DNA from: Paenibacillus sp. W2I17
GTDB lineage: Bacteria; Bacillota; Bacilli; Paenibacillales; Paenibacillaceae
Assembly: GCF_030815985.1 (NCBI RefSeq)
Contig: NZ_JAUSXM010000001.1
Coordinates: 6,510,001 to 6,574,000, forward strand
Direction: 5' to 3'
DNA: 64,000 bases
Shown here in pieces: positions 27,285-34,615 of this stretch (the stretch's first letter is position 1; each line of letters opens with the position of its first letter). Below the pieces are notes generated by a model. The model worked only from the letters and a program-made list of their open reading frames with translations. It was not told where the DNA came from and did not search any database. Made by a program: the position numbers and the translations under genes.

Positions 27285-28256
27285 CCGTAAATCTCCTTTT
27301 TCGCTATGTTGATAATGATTATCATCTCTGATATCAATATAACGACGGAGTTTACGCGGAGCAATGGATGATCGAAGCCTAAGGATAGGACGATAAGAAC
27401 CTCTCGTCACTTGTCCGGACTCATCCTTGAATTGCTTTGGTGTCACTCCCGTATGCTTTTTAAACATTCTTATAAAATAGGATACATCAGCATATCCGAC
27501 GCTTGCAGCGACTTCTTGCAGAGATAACTTGGTCTTTTGCAGCAGTGTTACTGCTTTGTTCATCCTAATACCGATTAAGTAATCGATTAGACTTGCGCCA
27601 GTTTCACGTCGGAAGTACTTGGACAGATAAGGGACGCTGTAATGGAATGTACGAGCGAGGGTTTCCCGCGTCAGCGGCTGGGCGTAGTGCTCCTGCATAT
27701 AGCGAATAAGCTGAGAAGCAAGGTTAGGCCTAACAATGCTTACCTGCTGTTGATCCAGTTGTCTGAGCAATTCATATACAAATTGATAGAATAGTGTTTT
27801 GGTATGGAGTCGCTCCAAGCGTCCCGGTCTATTCCACTCGCCTAGCATTCGCTCAGTGATTTCGTAGAGGATGGCAGGATGGTATGGAATAAAACCGTAC
27901 TGGAGGTGGAATGGCAATGGTTGATCCGGTTGTTGAAGTGTATGCTGATTGCCAGGCAGCGGTAAGGAGGCTTTATAGAGAATCAGGTAATAATGAAAGG
28001 ATTCGTCCGTTGGGATGATTTCCAGACGGGTGTTTTTGCCCCCATGAAGCATATAAAATGGTTTGGTAGCATGCTCATTTCCGTCTAAGATCACGGTTGC
28101 ATTGCCATTCGTTACGTACAAAAAGGCGCTGGCAGGGAACAGGTAAGGACGTACGCACTCGTCGGCCTGTATGACAATATGTCGTACATCCATGATTTTG
28201 AGCGATGCACAATTCCAGATGAGTATGTGTTCTTGTACATTCAAGGTTGCTTTCAA
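26295..28256 (-). CDS. AraC-family regulator read in frame into a siderophore-binding lipoprotein
   Basis: One uninterrupted 653-codon frame from TTG 28256 (GGAAGGAAG about 11 nt upstream). Residues 1-170 are an AraC cupin arm and 181-278 the double helix-turn-helix (LARTFHYSVPYLSKYFRRET, EVAASVGYADVSYFIRMFKK). A non-conserved 46-residue stretch follows, then from Met325 a full lipoprotein signal peptide and FecB-type binding domain. No stop codon separates the two. The stretch at residues about 310-316 is encoded by a perfect Fur box, and an AAAAGGAGAT site precedes Met325, so the second part is also a gene in its own right. The full-length product would have an internal signal/membrane segment. 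Either a lost stop codon produced a read-through fusion, or the two are normally made separately by internal initiation. Confidence 0.72.
   Translation of the reverse strand: MKATLNVQEHILIWNCASLKIMDVRHIVIQADECVRPYLFPASAFLYVTNGNATVILDGNEHATKPFYMLHGGKNTRLEIIPTDESFHYYLILYKASLPLPGNQHTLQQPDQPLPFHLQYGFIPYHPAILYEITERMLGEWNRPGRLERLHTKTLFYQFVYELLRQLDQQQVSIVRPNLASQLIRYMQEHYAQPLTRETLARTFHYSVPYLSKYFRRETGASLIDYLIGIRMNKAVTLLQKTKLSLQEVAASVGYADVSYFIRMFKKHTGVTPKQFKDESGQVTRGSYRPILRLRSSIAPRKLRRYIDIRDDNHYQHSEKGDLRMYRSKLPVGITLLLCLTLLVSACSRPANTNGSTGSTQSPTVGAESNISNTTNGSSEMVTYSAVNGEVQIPKKPQRVVMVAGAFTGHLLALDLKPVGTGDESFNSYTEGKLDDVVNIGNDVPYEKIMELQPDLIVVWNDPETIEKLSKIAPTVAVEYGVPLRQQLMDFGKMTGREEQAKAWIAEWDAKIAEYKPLVEQAVGNHTVSIFDTGSAKEFYAYGSFGRGGDIIYGEFGLKAPPIIQKEAIDSGKGWAKLSLELLPQYAGDYIFISGWTGDESGDSVFDGPIWDNLPAVQNNHVYREESRGFVFSDPISLEAQLKFVVDSLTKTE
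27310..27324 (-). promoter_or_regulatory. Fur box within the araC/receptor reading frame
   Basis: TGATAATGATTATCA, a perfect 7-1-7 Fur repeat, 26 nt upstream of the receptor ATG. It is translated as part of the fused frame. Confidence 0.88.
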
Positions 28257-28369
28257 TAGAGAGTTGTCTTCCTTCCATGAGCTGTTGAAGCCAGCCTTTT
28301 ATGTGGTGAGGTTATTATATAATAATATTAGTGGCTTTTTGTCACTTTCCAAAACGTTCCCCGTTTCCT

Positions 28370-28723
28370 TTATAGTCTTCCAAAGGCTATGATCAATGCC
28401 AGAACTATAAAAAAGATATTCACGCCAAGCTCCCGGTACTCTTTACGCCGAATATGAAACAGCATTCCAAGCATTGTGACAACAGCCAAAGCGATTGCGG
28501 CGATCGGCGTAAGCACTGGAGTGATGTTCAGTGCCCAAGGCAAAACAAGGCCCAGCGCTCCGAGTAGCTCCGCGATACCGATCAAAATAACTAGACTTTT
28601 TGGCACATCATTGACCCAGGCCCAGGTCTTTTTTGACGACTCGATACGAATGGTTTTCATCCATCCTGAATATATGAAACCTAGCGCCAATATAAGTTGT
28701 ACGATCCATAACGTTACACTCAT
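28370..28723 (-). CDS. DoxX-family membrane protein
   Basis: A 117-aa integral membrane protein with four hydrophobic segments (LWIVQLILALGFIYSGWMK, SLVILIGIAELLGALGLVL, LTPIAAIALAVVTMLGMLF, NIFFIVLALIIAF), the DoxX pattern. The start at 28723 has GAGGGGATC upstream; the longer frame from 28825 would cover the operator of the divergent HxlR gene. DoxX proteins are linked to quinone or thiol redox and detoxification; this one is probably controlled by the neighbouring HxlR regulator. Confidence 0.82.
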   Translation of the reverse strand: MSVTLWIVQLILALGFIYSGWMKTIRIESSKKTWAWVNDVPKSLVILIGIAELLGALGLVLPWALNITPVLTPIAAIALAVVTMLGMLFHIRRKEYRELGVNIFFIVLALIIAFGRL

Positions 28724-28816
28724 CTTTTCTGATCCCCTCACTTGCTCGATTTTAATATCTGCCTCTATACTAAAGTGAGAAGGCCCAATCTGGAAGTAGG
28801 CACTTAAACCTAACCA

Positions 28817-28834
28817 GGTAACCAAAAGTATACC
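28817..28834. promoter_or_regulatory. Candidate HxlR operator between doxX and hxlR
   Basis: GGTAACCAAAAGTATACC, an imperfect inverted repeat (GGTA...TACC) midway between the divergent starts. Confidence 0.5.
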
Positions 28835-28863
28835 CGCGTATGGTCAGAAAGTGAGGAATAAGA

Positions 28864-29247
28864 ATGACGGTATATTGCAAATTCGGAACGGCCTTGGATA
28901 TCCTTACGGGTAAATGGAAATCTTTGATTCTTTTACGACTACTGAGCAACGGTACAATGCGGTTCAGCGAATTACAAAAAGCCATTCCAGATATTTCGAA
29001 AAAGATGCTGACCCAGCAGTTAAAAGAACTGGAGTATCACGATATTGTGCATCGGGAAGTATATGCCCAAATTCCGCCTAAGGTCGAATACTCGATTACG
29101 GAGTACGGACAGCTCATGAAACCTGTGCTCCAGACAATGAGCGACTGGGGAGCCGGCCATATGCAGCATATGGAGAAGCTGTACAGCGAAGAAGACGAAA
29201 AAGGAGCACACCCATCCGAACCTCGGAAAATCGATTCCTTGGGGTGA
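28864..29247 (+). CDS. HxlR-family redox-type regulator
   Basis: A 127-aa winged-helix protein. The N-terminal MTVYCKFGTALDILTGKWKS keeps the Cys (residue 5) that corresponds to the sensing Cys of YodB-type regulators. The rest follows the family (AIPDISKKMLTQQLKEL, IPPKVEYSITEYG). GTGAGGAA lies upstream of the ATG. Divergent from doxX and followed 24 bp later by a flavoprotein oxidoreductase gene, so it probably controls both in response to electrophiles or oxidants. Confidence 0.87.
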   Translation: MTVYCKFGTALDILTGKWKSLILLRLLSNGTMRFSELQKAIPDISKKMLTQQLKELEYHDIVHREVYAQIPPKVEYSITEYGQLMKPVLQTMSDWGAGHMQHMEKLYSEEDEKGAHPSEPRKIDSLG

Positions 29248-29271
29248 TAGGGTGACAAGGGAGAGTTAGTT

Positions 29272-30309
29272 TTGAATAAACAAAAAATTGTGATCATTGG
29301 TGCAGGGATTGTTGGGGCGTGTATGGCCTATCACCTAGCCAAACGAAATCAAGATGTAACTGTTATTGAACGGCACTCATCCGCGGCGCGTGAAGTCACG
29401 GAAAAATCATTTGCCTGGATACATACGACGCATAGAGTGGCACCTGAATACTGGCATTTGTACGATGCAGCTGTGGAAGAATATCACATTCTTCAGCAAG
29501 AGTTGTCCGAACTGAAAATTCATTGGCATGGCGCGCTAACTTGGGACACTCCGCCTCTAAGGGAGCAACACTTTCAAAAATTAAACCGGGAGCAGCTTGA
29601 GGCATTGGAGCCCAATCTGAAGGATTATCCGGATGAAGCCATGTTTGTCAGCGAAGAAGGTGCGGTGGACCCTATAGCGGTAACGGAGCTGTTGTTGAGC
29701 AAAGCGCAAGAGTACGGAGCAAAGATTCAGTTCGACACCAACGTTACACAGCTGAAGCAAGAGGGTTCCCGTCTGGTTGGTGTTCATACATCCAAGGGTT
29801 TTGTGGAGTCGGATGTTGTGGTATTGGCCGCAGGAACAGGTACACCCGAACTTTGTAACCCGTTAGGTTGTCACGTGCCGGTAACTTCGTCACCTTCGAT
29901 TCTGATTCGGATGAAAACTGCTAATAAACTGATACACACATTAATCTCCAATGCGCAATTTGAAGCGCGTCAACTGACAGATTATACGTTGCTGGCTGCG
30001 GAAGACTATATCGACGAGTCGGAGGCAAATGGACCACAGGCGGTCGGTAAGCGAGCTTACGACACATTGCGTCGCAGTCTCAAGCACGGAAATCAACTGG
30101 AACTGGAGAGCATAAAAGTTGGATGGAGACCCATGCCTGAAGACGGTTATCCGATTGTGGGCTTCCATGATCACATGAATGGACTTTATCTGACGCTAAT
30201 GCATTCTGCAATTACGCTGGCGCCGCTGATTGCGAATCTGGCTGCAAGTGAAATTATTGATGGCAAATCAAGAAATGAATTAGCCCCTTGTCGCCTCTCA
30301 CGGTTCTAG
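29272..30309 (+). CDS. FAD-dependent oxidoreductase (DAO/glycine oxidase superfamily)
   Basis: A 345-aa flavoenzyme read from TTG with AAGGGAGAG upstream. The FAD Rossmann motif VIIGAGIVGACMAYHLAKR is at residues 6-24 with ERHS at the end of strand 2; the DAO-type C-terminal loop IKVGWRPMPEDGYPIVGF is at about 285. It oxidises an amine or amino acid; substrate unknown. Probably transcribed with the HxlR gene. Confidence 0.82.
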   Translation: MNKQKIVIIGAGIVGACMAYHLAKRNQDVTVIERHSSAAREVTEKSFAWIHTTHRVAPEYWHLYDAAVEEYHILQQELSELKIHWHGALTWDTPPLREQHFQKLNREQLEALEPNLKDYPDEAMFVSEEGAVDPIAVTELLLSKAQEYGAKIQFDTNVTQLKQEGSRLVGVHTSKGFVESDVVVLAAGTGTPELCNPLGCHVPVTSSPSILIRMKTANKLIHTLISNAQFEARQLTDYTLLAAEDYIDESEANGPQAVGKRAYDTLRRSLKHGNQLELESIKVGWRPMPEDGYPIVGFHDHMNGLYLTLMHSAITLAPLIANLAASEIIDGKSRNELAPCRLSRF

Positions 30310-30318
30310 GGTCACTCC

Positions 30319-30363
30319 ACAACGAAAAGGACATCGCTCAAGTGGCGATGTCCTTTTCGTTGT
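30319..30363. terminator. Perfect 19-bp hairpin after the oxidoreductase
   Basis: 30319-30337 pairs without mismatch with 30345-30363 (loop TCAAGTG). The stem's own CCTTTTCGTTG supplies T residues; no long T-run follows. It lies between convergent genes and may serve both. Confidence 0.75.
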
Positions 30364-30466
30364 GTTATTTGTTGGAGTCTTCTACACTTCCCCAGTAGCC
30401 ACCGGATTCTCCTCATAACTGTATTCGCAGCCACAGGCGATTGGCAATTCCATGCTAGCCATTCAT

Positions 30467-31261
30467 CTACATGTGAATCTCGCTAGCGGATTTGGCACCT
30501 TGACTTTCAAGCCACGGGATCAGTTCAGCTGAAAAATTGCGTTTTGCTGTGTCCAGTGGAGTCATTCCATCCCAGCTGGCAATCCAGTTCAGTTCGGCGC
30601 CTTGGTCAAGCAGGCATTCGGCTGTTTCTCTTTGACCTCCATGGCAAGCACACCAGAAGGCAACGGTTACTGCATCGGGAGGAGAAGGGGAGGTGCTTGT
30701 TCCCCAAGGATAACGTCCCGGGAGTTGGGCCCCTTTAAAATGTTCTTGTATGGCGTGAATATCTCCAAGGGCGGCCGCATGCCAAAGGGCAAAGATCGCG
30801 CCGCGCTCAACCAAGCGCCGTGCTGCATCCCATTGTGCAAAAGCAATAGCATCGTCCAGCGGCGTGCCACCGGCGATCACCGCGCCAGGCGCTTCAAGGT
30901 CTGCGCCAGCATCAAGAAGGGCATCAAGCACTTGAACATCATTGGAGCTTGCAGCCCAATGCAAAGGTGTTTCAATATTTGGACCGACAAAAGGAGCGTT
31001 CACTTCCGCACCGAACTTGGTCAATACTTGCACGGTATCCGCTCCATTAGGGAAGTGCCCCGGCCAATCAGTCACCACGTGTAGCAGCGTTCGTGAGATA
31101 CTAGAATCTGTATCTACGTTGTCAGGCTTTCTTTCCAATATTCCTATCTTTGCCAATCCCGGATTCTCTGCCAGCAGTTGCTCTAACGTTGGAATATCTC
31201 CAGTGTGAATGGCTTGAATAACGTTCACTGCAAGTTTTTCATCTTCGTGAATAAACTCCAT
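30467..31261 (-). CDS. Ankyrin-repeat protein
   Basis: A 264-aa soluble protein with ATG at 31261 and AAAGGAG 8 nt upstream; the ORF extension to 31375 has no start signal. At least four ankyrin units are visible (SRTLLHVVTDWPGHFPNGAD, ETPLHWAASSNDVQVLDALLD, GGTPLDDAIAFAQWDAARRL, TVAFWCACHGGQRETAECLL, MTPLDTAKRN). Such repeats bind proteins; no partner or function is evident. No signal peptide. Confidence 0.85.
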   Translation of the reverse strand: MEFIHEDEKLAVNVIQAIHTGDIPTLEQLLAENPGLAKIGILERKPDNVDTDSSISRTLLHVVTDWPGHFPNGADTVQVLTKFGAEVNAPFVGPNIETPLHWAASSNDVQVLDALLDAGADLEAPGAVIAGGTPLDDAIAFAQWDAARRLVERGAIFALWHAAALGDIHAIQEHFKGAQLPGRYPWGTSTSPSPPDAVTVAFWCACHGGQRETAECLLDQGAELNWIASWDGMTPLDTAKRNFSAELIPWLESQGAKSASEIHM

Positions 31262-31334
31262 GCTCAAATCTCCTTTCAGGGTTGTCTCCATATTCATGTT
31301 TATAGTCTTATCACAGTTTGATTGAGCGGGATAA

Positions 31335-31814
31335 TTAAATTTTTTGGGTAAGCATCTGAATTGCACATCTGGCATGATACTCCGCGAGGCCTCTTGCGAA
31401 TTGCTGATCGGGGAATTGTCTATGAAGCAGTTTCAGTCCTCCTGATATCAAGGACAAATGATGGCAAAATCGATAAAATGTCATCCGCTCCGGGTCGAGA
31501 TCGTTATTTTTTAAGTAATGATAAAAGTCTCCAAATCGAAACTCCAGAAAGCTATGCTCATGTTCGAGATCGAAGAATCCTGCGCCCTCAATATCAATAA
31601 GGCATGGTTGCATAGCATGATCTATCCATATATGATCCGGACCTAACTCTCCATGAATGAAACTATAGAGATCTCTGGGTTGAATGGCTGCTTCCAATTC
31701 GTAAAGTTTCTCAAGCAGCCTTTCGTCATTATTCCTTATATCTGTCATGGCACCAAATACTTTGTGCACATAATCTTGTAATTCCTCACGAGTAAGATGG
31801 TTGTTGGACATCAT
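31335..31814 (-). pseudogene. C-terminal fragment of an aminoglycoside-phosphotransferase-like kinase
   Basis: A 159-residue frame keeps only the C-lobe of an APH-fold kinase: FIHGELGPDHIWID, the variant of the catalytic HGD..N loop used by one subfamily, followed by PCLIDIEGAGFFDLEHEHSF for metal binding. Full members run to about 280-300 residues, so the N-lobe with the ATP-binding lysine is missing and no matching sequence was seen upstream. It opens the decayed patch that includes the IS element. A functional short protein is unlikely. Confidence 0.65.
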
Positions 31815-32292
31815 CGACTTATGCTCCGTTTCAACTGTATTTTGCCGGCCAGCAACCTAAATATATAGAACATTTTCCCAAAAATATAGACTGTTTCTTT
31901 TTGATCTGTTAAAGTGTTGATTAAGGTCTGTATATTCATATGTACATCAAAGCAAGGGGTTGGGTACTCACGTTAGTGGGTGATCTGGCCCCTATTTTGC
32001 ATGCAAGTTGACTCTCTGTTGACTAATATATGACCAATGATTTTAAGGAGCTGGGAAGCCATCTTACATTTCAATGAACATCGTTTATTATGGAACAAGG
32101 CATCTATTAAAATGATGGATATTCGCCATATAACTATGCCAAGGCAGGAGGGACTTCACTCCTATCAATTCCCCCTCGTTTCAAGCGTTAACGAATCTAG
32201 CGCATCTTAAATGGTGGATTATGAAAGACTACAAGGTTTAACGAACCTCAGTAACGCTATTCCGTCATAAAACGGTGTCAACACCTTAAAAA
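31815..32292. other. Decayed DNA left of the IS element
   Basis: Apart from the AraC remnant this 478-bp stretch shows no gene. Several short A/T-rich and inverted motifs occur, but nothing that identifies another element. Confidence 0.5.
32061..32210 (+). pseudogene. Remnant of an AraC-regulator N-terminus
   Basis: A 49-codon frame without a start codon encodes NEHRLLWNKASIKMMDIRHI and onward to SYQFPLVSS, then stops. It aligns with the N-terminus of the AraC regulator at 28256 (QEHILIWNCASLKIMDVRHI to PYLFPASAF): about 19 identities in 42 positions. TTAAGGAG still lies upstream, but the start codon and the rest of the gene are gone. It lies 82 bp left of the IS element. Confidence 0.65.
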
Positions 32293-32339
32293 TGGACCAA
32301 TTTGACGAAATAACGTCTCTGGTGGAGCTAGAATAAAAA

Positions 32340-32391
32340 GTGGACACCCGTTAACGGACGGAAGGATAATAAGACTAACGGAGGTGTCCAC
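32340..32391 (+). promoter_or_regulatory. Fold-back hairpin covering the transposase ribosome binding site
   Basis: GTGGACACC (32340-32348) pairs perfectly with GGTGTCCAC (32383-32391); the right arm overlaps the CGGAGGTG site and ends at the ATG. Transcripts entering from outside the IS would hide the translation start, a known self-restraint strategy of insertion sequences (as in IS10). Confidence 0.6.
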
Positions 32392-32709
32392 ATGGGAGAA
32401 CAGCGGCAACGATATAACGAAGAATTCAAGAAACAAACGGTCAAATTCATTCAAGAGCAGACGAAGACACTTGGAGATTTGGCAGAAGAACTCAACATTC
32501 CAAAAAGTACGTTGCACCAATGGATGAGTAAGTACCGCGAACTAAAACATGAGCCTGTTGCCAGTGTAGATCGAGTGAAGGAACTGGAAGCAGAGCTTCA
32601 AGAGATGCGCCGGTTGCTTCAAGAGAAAGAGCACACGCTTGCGGATACACAAGAAGAACTGGCGATTGTAAAAAAAGCAGTGCACATCTTCAGCAAACCA
32701 AAGAGCTAA
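32392..32709 (+). CDS. IS3-family transposase OrfA
   Basis: A 105-aa DNA-binding subunit: helix-turn-helix (QTKTLGDLAEELNIPKSTLHQW) followed by a leucine-zipper coiled coil (VKELEAELQEMRRLLQEKEH). GGAGGTG precedes ATG. A run of seven A (32670-32676) in frame as A-AAA-AAA, near the 3' end, is a -1 slippery site that fuses OrfA to OrfB. Confidence 0.9.
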   Translation: MGEQRQRYNEEFKKQTVKFIQEQTKTLGDLAEELNIPKSTLHQWMSKYRELKHEPVASVDRVKELEAELQEMRRLLQEKEHTLADTQEELAIVKKAVHIFSKPKS

Positions 32710-33584
32710 GATTTCAGTTTGTGGAAGATCATCGCTCCGAGTTTTCTTTGGAGAAGATGTGCAGAACCTTTCAAGTATCACGGAGCGGATATTACAGATG
32801 GCGAATGGACCGAACCAGCAAGCGGCAGAACCGCAAAGACGAGGTCATGAAGCGTATTCGGTATCATTTTTACGACCACCAGATGCGGTGTGGAAGCCCT
32901 AAAATTACGTATCTGCTCCATTTAGAAGGGTTGCGAATCTCTTCCCGTACCGTCAGTATATACATGCGTCAAATGAATCTACGTTCTGTGGTCATGCCCA
33001 AATATCGCGTTCAGACGACGGATTCCAAACACGACCATCCCCTTGCGCCAAATACGCTGAATCAGCAATTTAAAACGTCCAAACCGAATACGGTATGGGT
33101 TACCGACATCACCTACATTCCTTGCCGAGGAGGTCGTCTATATCTGGCCAGCGTTCTGGATTTGTGCACACGTGAAATTGTAGGCTGGCGTCTATATAAC
33201 CATATGGAAACCAGTTTGGTGATGGGTGCACTGGAGGAAGCTTACAAGGCCAAACGCCCCGCTCCGGGATTACTCCATCACTCGGATCGCGGCTCTCAAT
33301 ACACGTCAAAAGAATACGTGGAGCAACTAAAATCATACGGAATGGAATCAAGCATGAGCCGCCGAGGAAACTGTTATGATAACGCCTGTATTGAGTCGTG
33401 GCACAGTATTTTAAAGAAGGAACTCATTTACTGCAACCCTCGTTTTAAGACACCGGAAGAGGCTTATACTGCCATCTACCAGTACATTGAGTTCTATTAC
33501 AACCGCAAGCGAATGCATGGCGCGCTAGGGTATCTTTCCCCTGCTCGTTTTGCGATGAAATTTACGGACAAATCCGCAGCGTAG
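32676..33584 (+). CDS. IS3-family transposase OrfB (DDE integrase, made by -1 frameshift)
   Basis: The catalytic part of the transposase, in the -1 frame relative to OrfA. After the slip the frame continues KKSSAHLQQTKELRFQFVED into the integrase region; the first ATG is at 32721. DDE residues are visible: WVTDITY, HSDRGSQYTS and ACIESWHSILKKE, spaced as in IS3/IS150 members. It appears complete, so the element may still be mobile. Confidence 0.88.
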   Translation, partial: SSAHLQQTKELRFQFVEDHRSEFSLEKMCRTFQVSRSGYYRWRMDRTSKRQNRKDEVMKRIRYHFYDHQMRCGSPKITYLLHLEGLRISSRTVSIYMRQMNLRSVVMPKYRVQTTDSKHDHPLAPNTLNQQFKTSKPNTVWVTDITYIPCRGGRLYLASVLDLCTREIVGWRLYNHMETSLVMGALEEAYKAKRPAPGLLHHSDRGSQYTSKEYVEQLKSYGMESSMSRRGNCYDNACIESWHSILKKELIYCNPRFKTPEEAYTAIYQYIEFYYNRKRMHGALGYLSPARFAMKFTDKSAA

Positions 33585-33609
33585 TGTCTACTTTTTTGAC
33601 ATAGGTCCA

Positions 33610-34402
33610 TATTAATGAGTTGGGTGTTGGTGCAACTATTTATTATCCGATTCAAGTTAAAGGCGGGCTATTCTATACTGGAGATCCACACTTTGCTCAA
33701 GGAGATGGAGAAGTAGCGTTAACTGCATTGGAAGCTTCCTTAAGGGGGACAGTTCGGTTAACGGTGTTAAAGAAAGGTGATCCATCACTACCACATCGTG
33801 GAGAATTCACGCAACCCTTTGCTGAAACAGAGGATTATTGGATTCCAATTGGACTGGACCCTGATTTGGATGAAGCAATGAAAGAATCAGTACGTGAATC
33901 GATTCAATTCTTATCTGATAAGCTTGATATGGATAGAAGTGTAGCTTATGCTTACCTATCGGCCGCAACGGACTATGAAGTATCTCAGGTCGTAGACCGA
34001 ACTAAAGGGGTTCATGGACTCATTCGAAAAACCGATTTCCTTGAATATGTTGACGTTGCAATGAACGTAGGTGGTACGTTAATCAAACCGGTTGTTCATA
34101 ACAATGAGTTCTACGTACCGATTCGAACAATTTCCGAGCTATTGGGCGGTACAGTAGTGTGGGATAATAAGACGCGTACAACGCAAATCAAATTAGGTAC
34201 GAAAAATATAAGTGCTCAAATTGGTTCAGATGTTTATTCAATTAACGATAAACTAGTGTTCAATAGTAACGTACCAAAGCTTTTAAATGGCGAAACCGTA
34301 GTTCCGGTTTCTGTTATTAATGAAATACTAGGTGCTTATGTAAACTGGACGACGATCGACAAGATGTTAACAGCAAATGTATCGTTAAGTAAAAAGCAAT
34401 AA
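33610..34402 (+). pseudogene. 3' part of a secreted acetamidase/formamidase with stalk domain, truncated by the IS
   Basis: The frame is open from the IS border (INELGVGATIYYPIQVKGGL) and contains the acetamidase/formamidase signature FYTGDPHFAQGDGEVALTAL, then to about residue 150 the rest of the hydrolase. The last 105 residues are a copper-amine-oxidase N-terminal-like (stalk) domain (LIKPVVHNNEFYVPIRTISE), normally a surface-associated module. About 170 N-terminal residues are missing and are not found left of the IS, so insertion was accompanied by a deletion. TTG at 33620 has no ribosome binding site. Confidence 0.8.
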
Positions 34403-34417
34403 TAGATTTCATTATTC

Positions 34418-34452
34418 AACCGTGGTGGACAGATGTCCATCACGGTTTTTTC
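34418..34452 (+). terminator. Terminator after the acetamidase remnant
   Basis: AACCGTGGTGGACA / TGTCCATCACGGTT, 14 bp with one G-T pair, loop GA, then six T. Confidence 0.9.
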
Positions 34453-34555
34453 TGTTATCATGAATCAAAAAAAAGCTACCACTTGATGTCTACTTCTGTA
34501 CGCTTGTAAATACTTACAGGGTGGTGTTGTTAACTCGATGTTGACTCCGAACATA

Positions 34556-34599
34556 GAAAAATACATCGCCGGGGCAGATAAGCCACCTGGCGATGTATT
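34556..34599 (-). terminator. Terminator after the sulfurtransferase gene
   Basis: On the minus strand AATACATCGCC pairs with GGCGATGTATT (34599-34589 with 34570-34560), followed by a run of T. Confidence 0.85.
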
Positions 34600-34615
34600 C
34601 AACATCGATACACTG

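Larger units (their letters stand above)
32293..33609 (+). mobile_element. IS3-family insertion sequence (about 1.32 kb)
   Basis: Two overlapping transposase frames with terminal inverted repeats. The left end begins TGGACCAATTTGACGAAATA and the right end, read inward, TGGACCTATGTCAAAAAAGT, matching at about 13 of 20 positions. A second match (AAAAAGTGGACACC at 32335-32348 with AAAAAGTAGACACT inward from the right end) supports the assignment. No target-site duplication is obvious next to the ends. The right end cuts into an acetamidase-like gene. Confidence 0.82.

Noticed and set aside
32288..33614. Target-site duplication of the IS
   Set aside because: The 3-4 bp outside each end (AAAA on the left, TATT on the right) do not match, so none is claimed.
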